This document shows positions 56,619-64,000 of a stretch of DNA of 64,000 bases, in pieces. Each line of letters begins with the position of its first letter. Within the stretch, counting starts at the first letter, position 1. The position numbers and the translations under genes are program-made. The notes under the pieces were generated by a model. The model saw nothing but the letters and a program-made list of their open reading frames with translations, had not been told where the DNA came from and did not search any database. This DNA is from Bradyrhizobium sp. JYMT SZCCT0428 (lineage in GTDB: Bacteria; Pseudomonadota; Alphaproteobacteria; Rhizobiales; Xanthobacteraceae), in contig NZ_JAFCLS010000004.1 in assembly GCF_018131075.1 (NCBI RefSeq), positions 186,001 through 250,000 on the forward strand, written 5' to 3'.

Positions 56619-57295
56619 CAGGTCCTGACATGACCGACGACCCCGAGCCGCCGCCGGAGAGCAAGCTGACGCGCAGCAAGGAGCGCTGGGCGCGCGAGGG
56701 AAAATTCCTCACCGGCAAAGTTACCCGTCCCGAGGAGCAGCGCCTTCCGCCCGGCCAGCACCTGACGCGCGACTGGCCGGTGCTCGACCTCGGCCTGACG
56801 CCGAGCATTTCGCGCGAGCGCTGGCGGCTCGACGTCTACGGCGCGGTCGAAAATCCGATCTTCTGGAATTTTGCCGAGTTCACCGCGCAGCCGCAGACGC
56901 AATTCCTGTCCGACATTCATTGCGTCACCACATGGTCGCGCTACGACAATCAATGGGAGGGTCTTTCGACCCGCGACCTCCTGATGGCGTGCCGGCCGCG
57001 CGACGAGGCGGCGTTCGTGGTGCTGCATTCGCATGACGGCTACACCACCAACCTTGCGCTGGAGGATTTCGCCGCCGAAGACGCCCTGCTCGCCCACAGC
57101 TGGTCCGGCCAGCCGCTGGAGCAGGACCATGGCGGCCCGGTGCGGCTGGTGGTGCCGCATCTGTATTTCTGGAAGAGCGCCAAATGGCTGCAGAGCATCG
57201 AATTCCTCGATAAGGATGCGCCGGGCTATTGGGAAGTCCGCGGTTATCACAACCGCGGCGACCCGTGGGCGGAGCAGCGTTATTCCAGCGACTGA
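56615..57295 (+). CDS. Molybdopterin sulfite-oxidase-like oxidoreductase
   Basis: The 226-residue protein has the oxidoreductase molybdopterin-binding fold: LDVYGAVENPIFW, the molybdenum ligand Cys103 in DIHCVTTWSRYDN, HSHDGYTTNLAL, VRLVVPHLYFWKSAKWL and WEVRGYHNRGDPWAEQRY. It lacks a signal peptide and is thus cytoplasmic, unlike MsrP. Its ATG overlaps the transporter's stop as ATGA; a second ATG five codons on is possible. Substrate unknown. Confidence 0.9.
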   Translation: MTGPDMTDDPEPPPESKLTRSKERWAREGKFLTGKVTRPEEQRLPPGQHLTRDWPVLDLGLTPSISRERWRLDVYGAVENPIFWNFAEFTAQPQTQFLSDIHCVTTWSRYDNQWEGLSTRDLLMACRPRDEAAFVVLHSHDGYTTNLALEDFAAEDALLAHSWSGQPLEQDHGGPVRLVVPHLYFWKSAKWLQSIEFLDKDAPGYWEVRGYHNRGDPWAEQRYSSD

Positions 57296-57323
57296 CGCCT
57301 TAGTGAGCCAAGGGAGAACGCCC

Positions 57324-58547
57324 GTGCCGACCGAACGCTTTCAATTCTCCGGTGAAGGCGGCCATCAGCTTGCCGCCGCGCTGGACAAGCCCGACGGGGC
57401 AATCCACGCCTATGCGCTGTTCGCCCATTGTTTCACCTGCGGCAAGGATGTGCTGGCGGCCAAACGCATCGCGACCGCGCTAACCGCCCGCGGCATCGCG
57501 GTGCTGCGATTCGACTTCACGGGCTTAGGCTCCAGCGAAGGCGATTTCGCCAACTCGACCTTTACGTCGAATGTTGCCGACCTCGTCCACGCCGCCGATC
57601 ATCTGCGCGACACCCGGCAGGCGCCCACGATCCTGATCGGTCACAGCCTCGGCGGTGCGGCGATCCTCGCCGCTGCCAGGCAAATCCCCGATGCCAAAGC
57701 GGTCGTCACCATCGCGGCTCCCTCCGATCCCGTCCATGTCACGCATTTGTTCAGGGATCGCATCGAGGACATTCGCACGAAAGGCAAGGTCGAGGTTCAA
57801 CTCGCCGGACGCCCCTTTCACATCAAGCGTGAATTCCTCGACGACATCGCCGAGCATGGCCTGATGGCGCATGTCGCCAAATTACACAAGGCGCTGCTGA
57901 TCATGCATTCGCCGACCGACGACACCGTCGGGATCGACAACGCGACGAATATCTTCGTTGCTGCAAAACATCCGAAGAGTTTCGTGTCGCTGTCGGGGGC
58001 AGATCATCTGCTCAGCAACAAGCGCGATTCCACCTATGTCGCCGACGTCATTGCCGCCTGGGCCGAACGCTATGTTGATCCGCTTCCGGTCCAAGCGACC
58101 GCCGAACGCGGCGACGTACCGCGCAATGTCGTGGTGCGCGAAACCCGCGCCGGCAAATTCCAGCAGACCGTCACGTCAGGGCCGCACCGGATGCTGGCCG
58201 ATGAACCCGTTGCCGCCGGCGGCCAGGACTCAGGGCCCGGGCCGTATGACTTCGTGCTGGCGGGCCTTGGCGCCTGCACCTCAATGACGATGAGGATGTA
58301 TGCCGACCGCAAATCGCTGCCGCTCGATCGCGTCACGGTGACGCTGCAGCACAAGAAGATCCATGCGGAAGACTGCGCCGAATGCGAAACCCGCGTCGGC
58401 ATGCTCGACCAGATCGATCGCGTGATCTCGATCGAGGGCGCGCTCGACGCCGATCAGCGCCAGCGCTTGATGGAGATTGCCGACAAGTGCCCGGTACACC
58501 GGACGCTGACGTCGGAAATCCGGATCGTGACCAAGGCTGCGGAGTGA
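57324..58547 (+). CDS. Bifunctional alpha/beta-hydrolase / OsmC-family fusion
   Basis: The 407-residue protein fuses two domains. Residues 1-~260 are an alpha/beta-hydrolase with FAHCFTCGKD, FDFTGLGSSEG and the nucleophile GHSLGG (Ser108). Residues ~270-407 are an OsmC/Ohr-like domain with its two redox cysteines in LGACTSMTMRMYADRK and KCPVHRTL. OsmC domains reduce organic hydroperoxides with thiols. The GTG start at 57324 follows GGGAG; it lies 28 bp after the molybdoprotein gene. Confidence 0.92.
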   Translation: MPTERFQFSGEGGHQLAAALDKPDGAIHAYALFAHCFTCGKDVLAAKRIATALTARGIAVLRFDFTGLGSSEGDFANSTFTSNVADLVHAADHLRDTRQAPTILIGHSLGGAAILAAARQIPDAKAVVTIAAPSDPVHVTHLFRDRIEDIRTKGKVEVQLAGRPFHIKREFLDDIAEHGLMAHVAKLHKALLIMHSPTDDTVGIDNATNIFVAAKHPKSFVSLSGADHLLSNKRDSTYVADVIAAWAERYVDPLPVQATAERGDVPRNVVVRETRAGKFQQTVTSGPHRMLADEPVAAGGQDSGPGPYDFVLAGLGACTSMTMRMYADRKSLPLDRVTVTLQHKKIHAEDCAECETRVGMLDQIDRVISIEGALDADQRQRLMEIADKCPVHRTLTSEIRIVTKAAE

Positions 58548-58558
58548 GCTTGCTTTAA

Positions 58559-58717
58559 CCTCGCCCCGCTTGCGGGGAGAGGTCGGATTGCGAAGCAATC
58601 CGGGTGAGGGGGTACAGGTCTATCAACTCACACCAATTGTGCGGAAGCAGCCCCTCACCCCAACCCTCTAAGAGCGAGCATAGCTCGTCTCGACCCCGCA
58701 AGAGCGGGGCGAGGGAG
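58559..58717. repeat. Palindromic intergenic repeat, family G copy 2
   Basis: The outer CCTCGCCCCGCTTGCGGGGA and end GCAAGAGCGGGGCGAGGG pair, with inner GGGTGAGGGGGTAC and CCCCTCACCCC. It is the reverse-order relative of 28454-28583, with an added hairpin GAGCGAGCATAGCTCGTCTCG. It separates converging genes. Confidence 0.75.
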
Positions 58718-58723
58718 AAGAAG

Positions 58724-59782
58724 CTAGGCCGTCGCCAGCGGACGAACGCGCAGTGCGCCACGTAGGCCGAGCGCGGTGCCGACCAGTATTCCGGCAACGG
58801 CGATCAACGAGGCCAATGCCAGTGTCGAAAATCCTGACAGTCCCTGCCCGATCGAGCAGCCGAACGCCATCACGCCGCCGGCGCCCATCAGCGCCGCGCC
58901 GCCGGCCGAGCGCAGCATGTGGCGCGGCGACTGATAACCTTCCAGCTGGAAACGCCCGGTCGCCAGCGCCGTGATCAGGCTGCCGGCGAGCACGCCGCCG
59001 ACCGTGGCAATGCCGAAATTCAGCGTCGATCCAGTCGACAGCATGACATATTGCAACGCATCGGCGATCGGCGCGATGAAGGTCAGCGACACCACCGGCG
59101 TCGGATTGAAGTCGTCGGCGCCGAGATAGCCGCTGGCGAACCAGCCTCCCGCCACCAGAAGGCCGATCACCAGACCGGCGGCGACCTGGCCCGGCGATTT
59201 CCGGAACGGGGCGTGCGCGAAGGCGAAGATGATCAGCGCGGCGCTGACGGCGGACGCCGCCAACATGCGCGCCGTGATTTCACTAAGGCCGAACGCCGAC
59301 AGCAGCGCCGGCACCGAGTTCACCGTCGTCGTGGTCTGCGAGGCCTGCACCATCGCGATGCGCGCCGGCGCGATCAGGCCCTTCAGCGTCATCATCGCAA
59401 AAATGCCGAGCACGATCACCACCACGAAAGAGCGGAGATTGCCGCGCCCGAGCAGCACCAGCGCGCGCGAGCCGCAGCCGTTCGACAGCACCATGCCGTA
59501 GCCGAACAGCAAGCCACCGACAAACATCAGCGGCACCGAAAATGATGGTTGCAGGTATATCGACTTGCCGAGATCGACGAGGCCGGCCGCCGCCAGCAAT
59601 TGCGTCGATGCCACCGCGATGCCGATCGCGAGCGCGTAGGTGCGAACCAGACGGCCGTCGCCTTCCGCCCACCAGCCGCGCAGGCTCGAGAGCATGCAGA
59701 AGCCGCTCAACAGGCCGACCGCGCCGTAAACGAGACCGATCAGCAGTCCGCTCAGCACAATGATGTTCGCAGGGCCTTCCAC
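58724..59782 (-). CDS. YeeE/YedE-family sulfur (thiosulfate) transporter
   Basis: The 352-residue membrane protein has about ten helices and the paired cysteine motifs LSNGCGSRALVLLGRGNLRS and MAFGCSIGQGLSGFST, typical of DUF395/YeeE thiosulfate or sulfur-compound transporters. The start is a GTG with AAGGA seven bases upstream. An in-frame ATG at 59827 lies inside a palindrome and has no ribosome site. The transport substrate is inferred from the family only. Confidence 0.87.
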   Translation of the reverse strand: MEGPANIIVLSGLLIGLVYGAVGLLSGFCMLSSLRGWWAEGDGRLVRTYALAIGIAVASTQLLAAAGLVDLGKSIYLQPSFSVPLMFVGGLLFGYGMVLSNGCGSRALVLLGRGNLRSFVVVIVLGIFAMMTLKGLIAPARIAMVQASQTTTTVNSVPALLSAFGLSEITARMLAASAVSAALIIFAFAHAPFRKSPGQVAAGLVIGLLVAGGWFASGYLGADDFNPTPVVSLTFIAPIADALQYVMLSTGSTLNFGIATVGGVLAGSLITALATGRFQLEGYQSPRHMLRSAGGAALMGAGGVMAFGCSIGQGLSGFSTLALASLIAVAGILVGTALGLRGALRVRPLATA

Positions 59783-59823
59783 GGCATTTTCCTTTGGAGC
59801 GTTCGGCGATATCGGCCGCGACA

Positions 59824-59837
59824 GCATAAATATGCTA
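59824..59837. promoter_or_regulatory. Perfect palindrome upstream of yeeE-like gene
   Basis: AGCATA-AA-TATGCT is a perfect inverted repeat 42-55 bases upstream of the GTG start of the sulfur transporter. The AT-rich symmetric shape suits an ArsR-type (BigR/SqrR-like) or other operator. The rest of the 227-bp gap shows no gene. Confidence 0.4.
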
Positions 59838-60009
59838 CAGATTTCACCCTGCTATAGCGGCGCATGCATGTTGGCGTCCACGGCAGGGGAGAACAAAGAA
59901 TGAAGCTTTCGCGCAGCGGGACGATGAGAGAATAAAACAATCGATCCCAACCGGAATGCGACTGGTTTCGTTCCCGCTGCAACGGGGAAAAAGTTCTGTC
60001 CGCGAGGAT

Positions 60010-61071
60010 TTACACCGGGCGCAGGATCACGCGGTCGCGCGACGAACCCGCCACCGCGATGAAAGCGGCTTTGGCCTGTTCCAGTGGATAGATCGCGGCC
60101 GGCTTGATCGGGAACGGCTTCAGGTGGCCGCTCGCAAAGCCCGGGCCCAATTCCCTGAGCACCGCGCCGGTTGCGACCGACGACAGGCCGAGCGTATCGA
60201 TGCCGACATAGGTGTGCTGGCCGCGATAGAACTCCAGAATGTTGAACTGCACGATGCGGTCGACCGCGGCGATCAGGATCTGGCGCCCGCGCAACGCCAG
60301 CGATTTATGCGCCGCCTGGAAATAGGGATCGCCGACGGTGTTGAAGACGATGTCGGCACCCTTGCCGCCGGTGAGTTCGCGCACCCGCGCCGCGACATCG
60401 GTCGCGGAGGCATTGATCACGTCGACCTTCGAATTGGCGTGGCCTTCATATAGTTCGTCCCTGCGGACGACGCCGATCACGCGCGCGCCGTGCCAGCTCG
60501 CGATCTGCACCGCCGCCTGCCCGACCTTGCCGTTGACGCCCATGACCAGCACGGTCTCGCCGGCCTTTGGAATGCCGGCGCGGCGCAGCCCTTCCATCGC
60601 GGTCACAAAGGGAACGCCGATGCCGGCGGCCTCCTCCCACGAAATGCTTTTGGGCTTCTCCACCACGGCATCGGCTTCGACCACGAGATGCGTGGCATGG
60701 GTGCCGTCGCGCCGAATGCCGAGATCACCGGACGAGCCGAACACTTCGCGCCCGATCGATCCCGCCGGCCCGTCGATCACGACGCCCGCATAGTCGCGGC
60801 CCGGCGTGCGCGGAAACACCGCATAGGACATCAGGCCGGTCGCGGCCTTGACGTCAGACGGATTGACGGCGGCAGCCTTGACCTCGATCAGCAGCTCGTT
60901 CGCGGCGCGGGATAATGCGTGGATCTCGATGACGGGCGCAAGCGAGGCCGCGTCGGCGACCTTTTCCACGAGACGCACGCAGCGGGCGTTGATCGATTGA
61001 CCTTCAGATTTCAACAGGAACTCCAGCGTCTTTTCATTTGAGCGCGCTCTTTGGCGTCGAACAGGCACCAT
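60010..61071 (-). CDS. MDR-type alcohol dehydrogenase / quinone oxidoreductase
   Basis: The 353-residue medium-chain dehydrogenase has a GroES-like half (LLIEVKAAAVNPSDVKAATG, TPGRDYAGVV) and a Rossmann half with VLVMGVNGKVGQAAVQIASWHGARVIG and GGKGADIVFNTVGDPYF. No zinc-binding cysteine cluster or catalytic-Zn HE motif is seen, so it looks like the zinc-independent quinone-reductase group. ATG 61071 leaves an unusually long ~30-residue leader before CVRLVEKVAD; the true start may be further in. Confidence 0.82.
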   Translation of the reverse strand: MVPVRRQRARSNEKTLEFLLKSEGQSINARCVRLVEKVADAASLAPVIEIHALSRAANELLIEVKAAAVNPSDVKAATGLMSYAVFPRTPGRDYAGVVIDGPAGSIGREVFGSSGDLGIRRDGTHATHLVVEADAVVEKPKSISWEEAAGIGVPFVTAMEGLRRAGIPKAGETVLVMGVNGKVGQAAVQIASWHGARVIGVVRRDELYEGHANSKVDVINASATDVAARVRELTGGKGADIVFNTVGDPYFQAAHKSLALRGRQILIAAVDRIVQFNILEFYRGQHTYVGIDTLGLSSVATGAVLRELGPGFASGHLKPFPIKPAAIYPLEQAKAAFIAVAGSSRDRVILRPV

Positions 61072-61446
61072 GACTACCGGACTGAATGCTGAGTTCAAGA
61101 GAATTGTCAGTCCGTTGTCGGCTGTCGCGCGAAGGATGCGGCGTTCTGCGCGCTGAAAGTTGCCGTAAAGATGCGGAATCACCTCTTGCAAGGGCTTCCT
61201 TCTTCGCCCGACTCCATTTCTTGAGCTTGCGCTCGTTCTCGATGGCGTCGGTGATCCGGTCGAACCACTGCGAGAATACCAGCGTCACAGGCAACCGAGC
61301 TGCGGTATAGCGCCGAATGTTCCGGCGTTATGCTGGGCAATTCTCATCTCCAACGCAGTCCGCGTTACTCCGATGTAGAAGCTTCCATCAGAGCATCTAA
61401 GGATGTAGAGAAAGGCACCTTCATCCACGCTCGATCTCCCATTCAC
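61034..61446 (-). pseudogene. Frameshifted GIY-YIG nuclease-domain gene
   Basis: The minus strand from a GTG at 61446 (or 61428) encodes FLYILRCSDGSFYIGVTRTALEMRIAQHNAG and then runs to a stop. In the neighbouring frame the family continues at once with YTAARLPVTLVFSQWFDRITDAIENERKLKKWSRAKKEAL. Adding back one G in TTCGGCGCTAT (expected TTCGGCGGCTAT) would join the two. It resembles short YhbQ-type GIY-YIG proteins. Its 3' end overlaps the start of the dehydrogenase gene. Confidence 0.82.
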
Positions 61447-61456
61447 CGCTGTCAAC

Positions 61457-61560
61457 CCTCATCCTGAGGAGCGGCGTCTTCGCCGCGTCTCGAAGGATGC
61501 AGGCCCGGGCTGTGGCCTCATGGTTCGAGACGGCGCAAGGGCGCCTCCTCACCATGAGGG
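61457..61560. repeat. Palindromic intergenic repeat, family F copy 2
   Basis: It opens CCTCATCCTGAGGAGCGGCG, has GTCTCGAAGGATGCAGG and TGGCCTCATGGTTCGAGACG inside and closes CTCCTCACCATGAGG. The modules match 25453-25557 in reverse order. It lies directly after the paaK stop. Confidence 0.75.
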
Positions 61561-61567
61561 ACGGCAC

Positions 61568-62899
61568 CTACCCCTTCGGGCGCTTGTCGTAAACACGTTT
61601 CGCCTTGCCGAGCGATCGCTCCAGGGTCTCGGGAGCGACGGCTTTGATGCGGGCAGTGACGCCGATGGTATTCTTGATGAAGGTTGCGACTTTCTCCGTA
61701 TGCGCCGGCAGACCGCTGCCGTCCCAATGTTCGGGACGGGCTTCCGCCAGCACGGTCATTTCGTCCATGCGGCCTTCGCGCGTCAATTCGATGATGAAAT
61801 GCCCGCCGCACCAGTCGGTCGCGAGCAGCGCCTCCTCGATCTGGGTCGGGAACACGTTGACCCCGCGCAGGATGATCATGTCGTCGGAGCGCCCGGTGAC
61901 CTTTTCCATGCGCCGCATGCCCGGCCGCGCTGTGCCCGGCAGCAGCCGCGTCAGGTCGCGGGTGCGGTAGCGGATGATCGGAAACGCTTCCTTGGTCAGC
62001 GAGGTGAAGACGAGTTCGCCCTTCTCGCCGTCCGGCAGCACCGCGCCGGTCTCGGGGTCGATCACTTCGGGGTAGAAATGGTCTTCCCAGATATGCAGGC
62101 CGTCCTTGGTCTCCACGCATTCCTGCGCGACGCCGGGGCCTATTACTTCCGAGAGCCCGTAAATATCGGTTGCGTCCATATCGAAGGCCTGTTCGATTTC
62201 GACGCGCATCGCGTTGGTCCAGGGCTCGGCGCCGAATATCCCGAACTTGAGCGAGGATTTGCGGGGATCGAGCTTCTGCTTCTTGAACTCGTCCAGGATC
62301 GCCAGCATGTAGCTCGGCGTCACCGTGATGATGTCGGGCTTGAAGTCGTTGATCAGTTGCACCTGCCGTTCGGTCATGCCGCCGGACACCGGCACCACGG
62401 TGCAGCCGAGTTTCTCGGCGCCGTAATGCGCGCCAAGGCCGCCGGTGAACAGGCCGTAGCCATAGGCGTTGTGCATGATCATGCCGGTGCGGCCGCCGGC
62501 GGCGCGGATCGAACGCGCCATGACATCGGCCCATACATCGATATCGGCCTTTGAGTAGCCGACCACGATCGGCTTGCCGGTCGTGCCGGACGAGGCATGG
62601 ATGCGGACCATTTTCTCGCGCGGCACCGCAAACATGTTGAACGGGTAATTGTCGCGCAAATCGGTTTTGACCGTGAACGGAAATTTCGCGAGGTCGGAAA
62701 GCTGCTTGAAATCGCCGGGATGCACGCCAGCCTTGTCGAAGGCCTTCCTGTAGTGTGCGACATTGTCGTAGGCATGCGCCAACGACCAGGCGAGGCGCTT
62801 TGTTTGCAGCGCCATGATCTCGTCGCGGGAGGCGCGCTCCGCGGCGTCCAACTCGGCGCGGTAGCCGCCTGCACTGGATTGAAGCTTGGTCGAAGCCAT
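61568..62899 (-). CDS. paaK: Phenylacetate-CoA ligase
   Basis: The 443-residue adenylate-forming enzyme activates phenylacetate with ATP and CoA. The N-terminal motif RIHASSGTTGKP holds the P-loop (SSGTTGKP at 103-110). Also seen are the FGAEPWTNAMR and DIYGLSEVIGPGVAQEC segments and TGRSDDMIILRGVNVFPTQIE near the C-terminal hinge, all characteristic of PaaK. ATG 62899 has GAGGA upstream. It is followed by a palindromic repeat and preceded by paaI. Confidence 0.95.
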   Translation of the reverse strand: MASTKLQSSAGGYRAELDAAERASRDEIMALQTKRLAWSLAHAYDNVAHYRKAFDKAGVHPGDFKQLSDLAKFPFTVKTDLRDNYPFNMFAVPREKMVRIHASSGTTGKPIVVGYSKADIDVWADVMARSIRAAGGRTGMIMHNAYGYGLFTGGLGAHYGAEKLGCTVVPVSGGMTERQVQLINDFKPDIITVTPSYMLAILDEFKKQKLDPRKSSLKFGIFGAEPWTNAMRVEIEQAFDMDATDIYGLSEVIGPGVAQECVETKDGLHIWEDHFYPEVIDPETGAVLPDGEKGELVFTSLTKEAFPIIRYRTRDLTRLLPGTARPGMRRMEKVTGRSDDMIILRGVNVFPTQIEEALLATDWCGGHFIIELTREGRMDEMTVLAEARPEHWDGSGLPAHTEKVATFIKNTIGVTARIKAVAPETLERSLGKAKRVYDKRPKG

Positions 62900-62926
62900 C
62901 GCGCGTTTCCTCAAGGATCGTTTTGT

Positions 62927-63379
62927 TTATTTGACCGTCGTACCCGGCAGCCACGCGCCGCCGATGGTGCGGGAATGACCGCGGAATTCCGCGATCACAA
63001 CGTCACCCGCGGTGACCTGCACATCGTAGATGCCCGATCTGCCGCTGCGGGAGATCTCGCGCGCGCTCGCCACCAGCACATCGCTGAGCTTGCCGGGCCG
63101 GATGAACGTGACATGGCACTGCGCCGCGACCGCGCGCTCGTTATGGGTGTTGCAGGCAAAAGCAAAAGTTGAATCCGCGAGTGTAAAGATGAAGCCGCCA
63201 TGGGCGATGCGCTGGCCGTTGACCATCTCCGGCCTGACCGTCATCGAAAGCGTCGCCCGGCCCGGCCCGATCTCGACGATCTGCATGCCAAGGCCCTTGC
63301 TGGCGTCGTCCTCCTTCCACATCGCGTCCGCACAGGCGCGCGCGAGGTCGTCGGGCGAAAGCGTGGCATTGACGTTCAC
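62927..63379 (-). CDS. paaI: Hydroxyphenylacetyl-CoA thioesterase (PaaI)
   Basis: The 150-residue hot-dog thioesterase clears dead-end ring-hydroxylated CoA esters in the phenylacetate pathway. Its core is VNGQRIAHGGFIFTLADSTFAFACN, with the active-site Asp in LADS, then GKLSDVLVASAREISRSGRSGIYDV. The GTG start at 63379 has GGGAG six bases upstream and gives the standard length. A longer in-frame ATG at 63424 would cross the palindrome at 63399-63416. Confidence 0.93.
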   Translation of the reverse strand: MNVNATLSPDDLARACADAMWKEDDASKGLGMQIVEIGPGRATLSMTVRPEMVNGQRIAHGGFIFTLADSTFAFACNTHNERAVAAQCHVTFIRPGKLSDVLVASAREISRSGRSGIYDVQVTAGDVVIAEFRGHSRTIGGAWLPGTTVK

Positions 63380-63398
63380 TGCGGTCTCCCTGTCATCG

Positions 63399-63416
63399 GG
63401 CCTGTTGCAACAGGCC
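63399..63416. promoter_or_regulatory. Perfect 18-bp palindrome upstream of paaI
   Basis: GGCCTGTTG-CAACAGGCC reads the same on both strands. It lies 20 bp upstream of the paaI GTG start and 52 bp after paaE. It may be an operator for a phenylacetate regulator (PaaR/PaaX type), or a hairpin that separates paaE from paaI. Confidence 0.45.
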
Positions 63417-63467
63417 TCTGTCATTCGGCTAGTCTAGCCGTCGCACCGTCAAACGCGACGGCTTGGT

Positions 63468-64000
63468 TCACACGTGGTCGTAATCCACCACGACCCTGTC
63501 CGACACCGGCCGGGCCTGGCAGGTCAGGATGAACCCCGCCTTCAGCTCCCACGGCTCCAGTGAATAGTTCACTTCCATCTGTGCGTCGCCCTCGACCAGC
63601 TTGGCGCGGCAGGTCGAGCACATGCCGCCCTTGCAGGCGAACGGCAGGTCCATGCCGGCGCGAAGCGCGGCGTCGAGAATGGATTCGTCCTCGGCCACCG
63701 GCACCTCGCGGCGCTTGCCGTCGATCACGAGCGAGGCCAGCGCCTTCGGCGGCGCGGATGTCTCGACGATCTTTTTGGCGCGCGGCTTGCCGCCAAACTC
63801 GGAGACGAAGCGCTCGACGTGGATGCGATCCTCGGCAATTCCGATCTCGCGGCAGGTGTTTTCGATGTCCTCGCTCATTCCCGTCGGGCCGCAGACGAAG
63901 ACGTGATCAACACTCGACGCCGGCACCAGCGAACGCAGCAACACGCGAACCTTTTCGCCGTCGAGCCGGCCGTGCAGGATCGGGATGTCCTGTTCCTCGC
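63468..64000 (-). CDS. paaE: Phenylacetyl-CoA epoxidase reductase subunit PaaE, C-terminal part
   Basis: The last ~177 codons are present; the gene starts beyond the window. It has the end of a ferredoxin-NADP-reductase domain (EEQDIPILHGRL, VDHVFVCGPTGM, HVERF) and a C-terminal plant-type 2Fe-2S domain with ACKGGMCSTCRAKLVEG and ILTCQARP supplying the four cysteines. It passes electrons to the PaaABCD oxygenase, whose genes should lie just upstream. It is followed by paaI and paaK on the same strand. Confidence 0.94.
   Translation of the reverse strand, partial: EEQDIPILHGRLDGEKVRVLLRSLVPASSVDHVFVCGPTGMSEDIENTCREIGIAEDRIHVERFVSEFGGKPRAKKIVETSAPPKALASLVIDGKRREVPVAEDESILDAALRAGMDLPFACKGGMCSTCRAKLVEGDAQMEVNYSLEPWELKAGFILTCQARPVSDRVVVDYDHV

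Noticed and set aside
61034..61294. 86-codon minus-strand frame as an independent gene
   Set aside because: It is the frameshifted second half of the GIY-YIG gene, as its first residues continue the motif of the upstream frame.
1..64000. CRISPR array, tRNA, rRNA or prophage
   Set aside because: No regularly spaced direct repeats, no cloverleaf or rRNA-like sequence, and no phage structural or integrase genes were seen.

Overview
This 64-kb window is GC-rich DNA from an alphaproteobacterium, most likely Bradyrhizobium or a close relative in the Nitrobacteraceae. The grounds are the gene set (NAD synthesis, heme A synthase, many catabolic oxidoreductases, branched-chain-type ABC importers, phenylacetate genes), the high third-position GC that opens long false antisense frames, and the many short palindromic intergenic repeats typical of bradyrhizobial genomes. 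No rRNA, tRNA, CRISPR array, prophage or intact insertion sequence was recognised. All family assignments come from reading motifs, not from database searches.

Layout. 1-5 kb: end of nadA, then nadB and nadC in overlapping translationally coupled order (de novo NAD), an FTR1 iron permease, heme A synthase (ctaA) and a DUF2842 membrane protein. 5-8 kb: a divergent pair, a NodB-like protein that has lost its metal ligands and a CelD-type acyltransferase, followed by a 765-bp repeat-rich gap. 8-15 kb: HtpX-type protease, a small Cys/Met-rich secreted protein, a CusB/CusA heavy-metal efflux pair, a methyltransferase, and the remnant of a periplasmic metal-stress protein. 15-24 kb: single metabolic genes (acyl-CoA dehydrogenase, flavin reductase, GNAT, Tat-exported metallo-hydrolase, AraC regulator, hydrolase, YghU, class-V aminotransferase) with one truncated livF fragment. 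23-29 kb: Baeyer-Villiger-type monooxygenase, nitronate monooxygenase and a thiolase-like protein without the usual catalytic cysteines. 28-37 kb: an RND efflux pair and two chemoreceptors with nearly identical signalling domains but different sensor domains, each followed by a terminator.

37-57 kb is a catabolic island. It holds an L-threonate pathway (ltnD, otnI, otnK and divergent otnC), a complete liv-type ABC importer with its binding protein, a DUF1445 hydro-lyase and a divergent LysR regulator with two palindromes between them, an M20-type amidohydrolase, a 2-hydroxyacid dehydrogenase, a tartrate/D-malate dehydrogenase, an SDR with a broken triad, a formamidase-like hydrolase, an amidase, and an MHS-family carboxylate transporter that carries a one-base frameshift. 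56-60 kb: a molybdopterin sulfite-oxidase-like protein, a hydrolase-OsmC fusion and a YeeE/YedE sulfur transporter. 60-64 kb: a zinc-free alcohol dehydrogenase/quinone reductase, a frameshifted GIY-YIG gene, then paaK, paaI and the end of paaE (phenylacetate degradation).

No clearly new defence or mobile system was found. The most unusual features are the metal-ligand-less NodB protein facing an acyltransferase across a perfect palindrome, the SDR and thiolase-like proteins lacking catalytic residues, the frameshifted MHS transporter, and several perfect palindromes (candidate operators) in front of the acyl-CoA dehydrogenase, LysR/DUF1445, yeeE and paaI genes.
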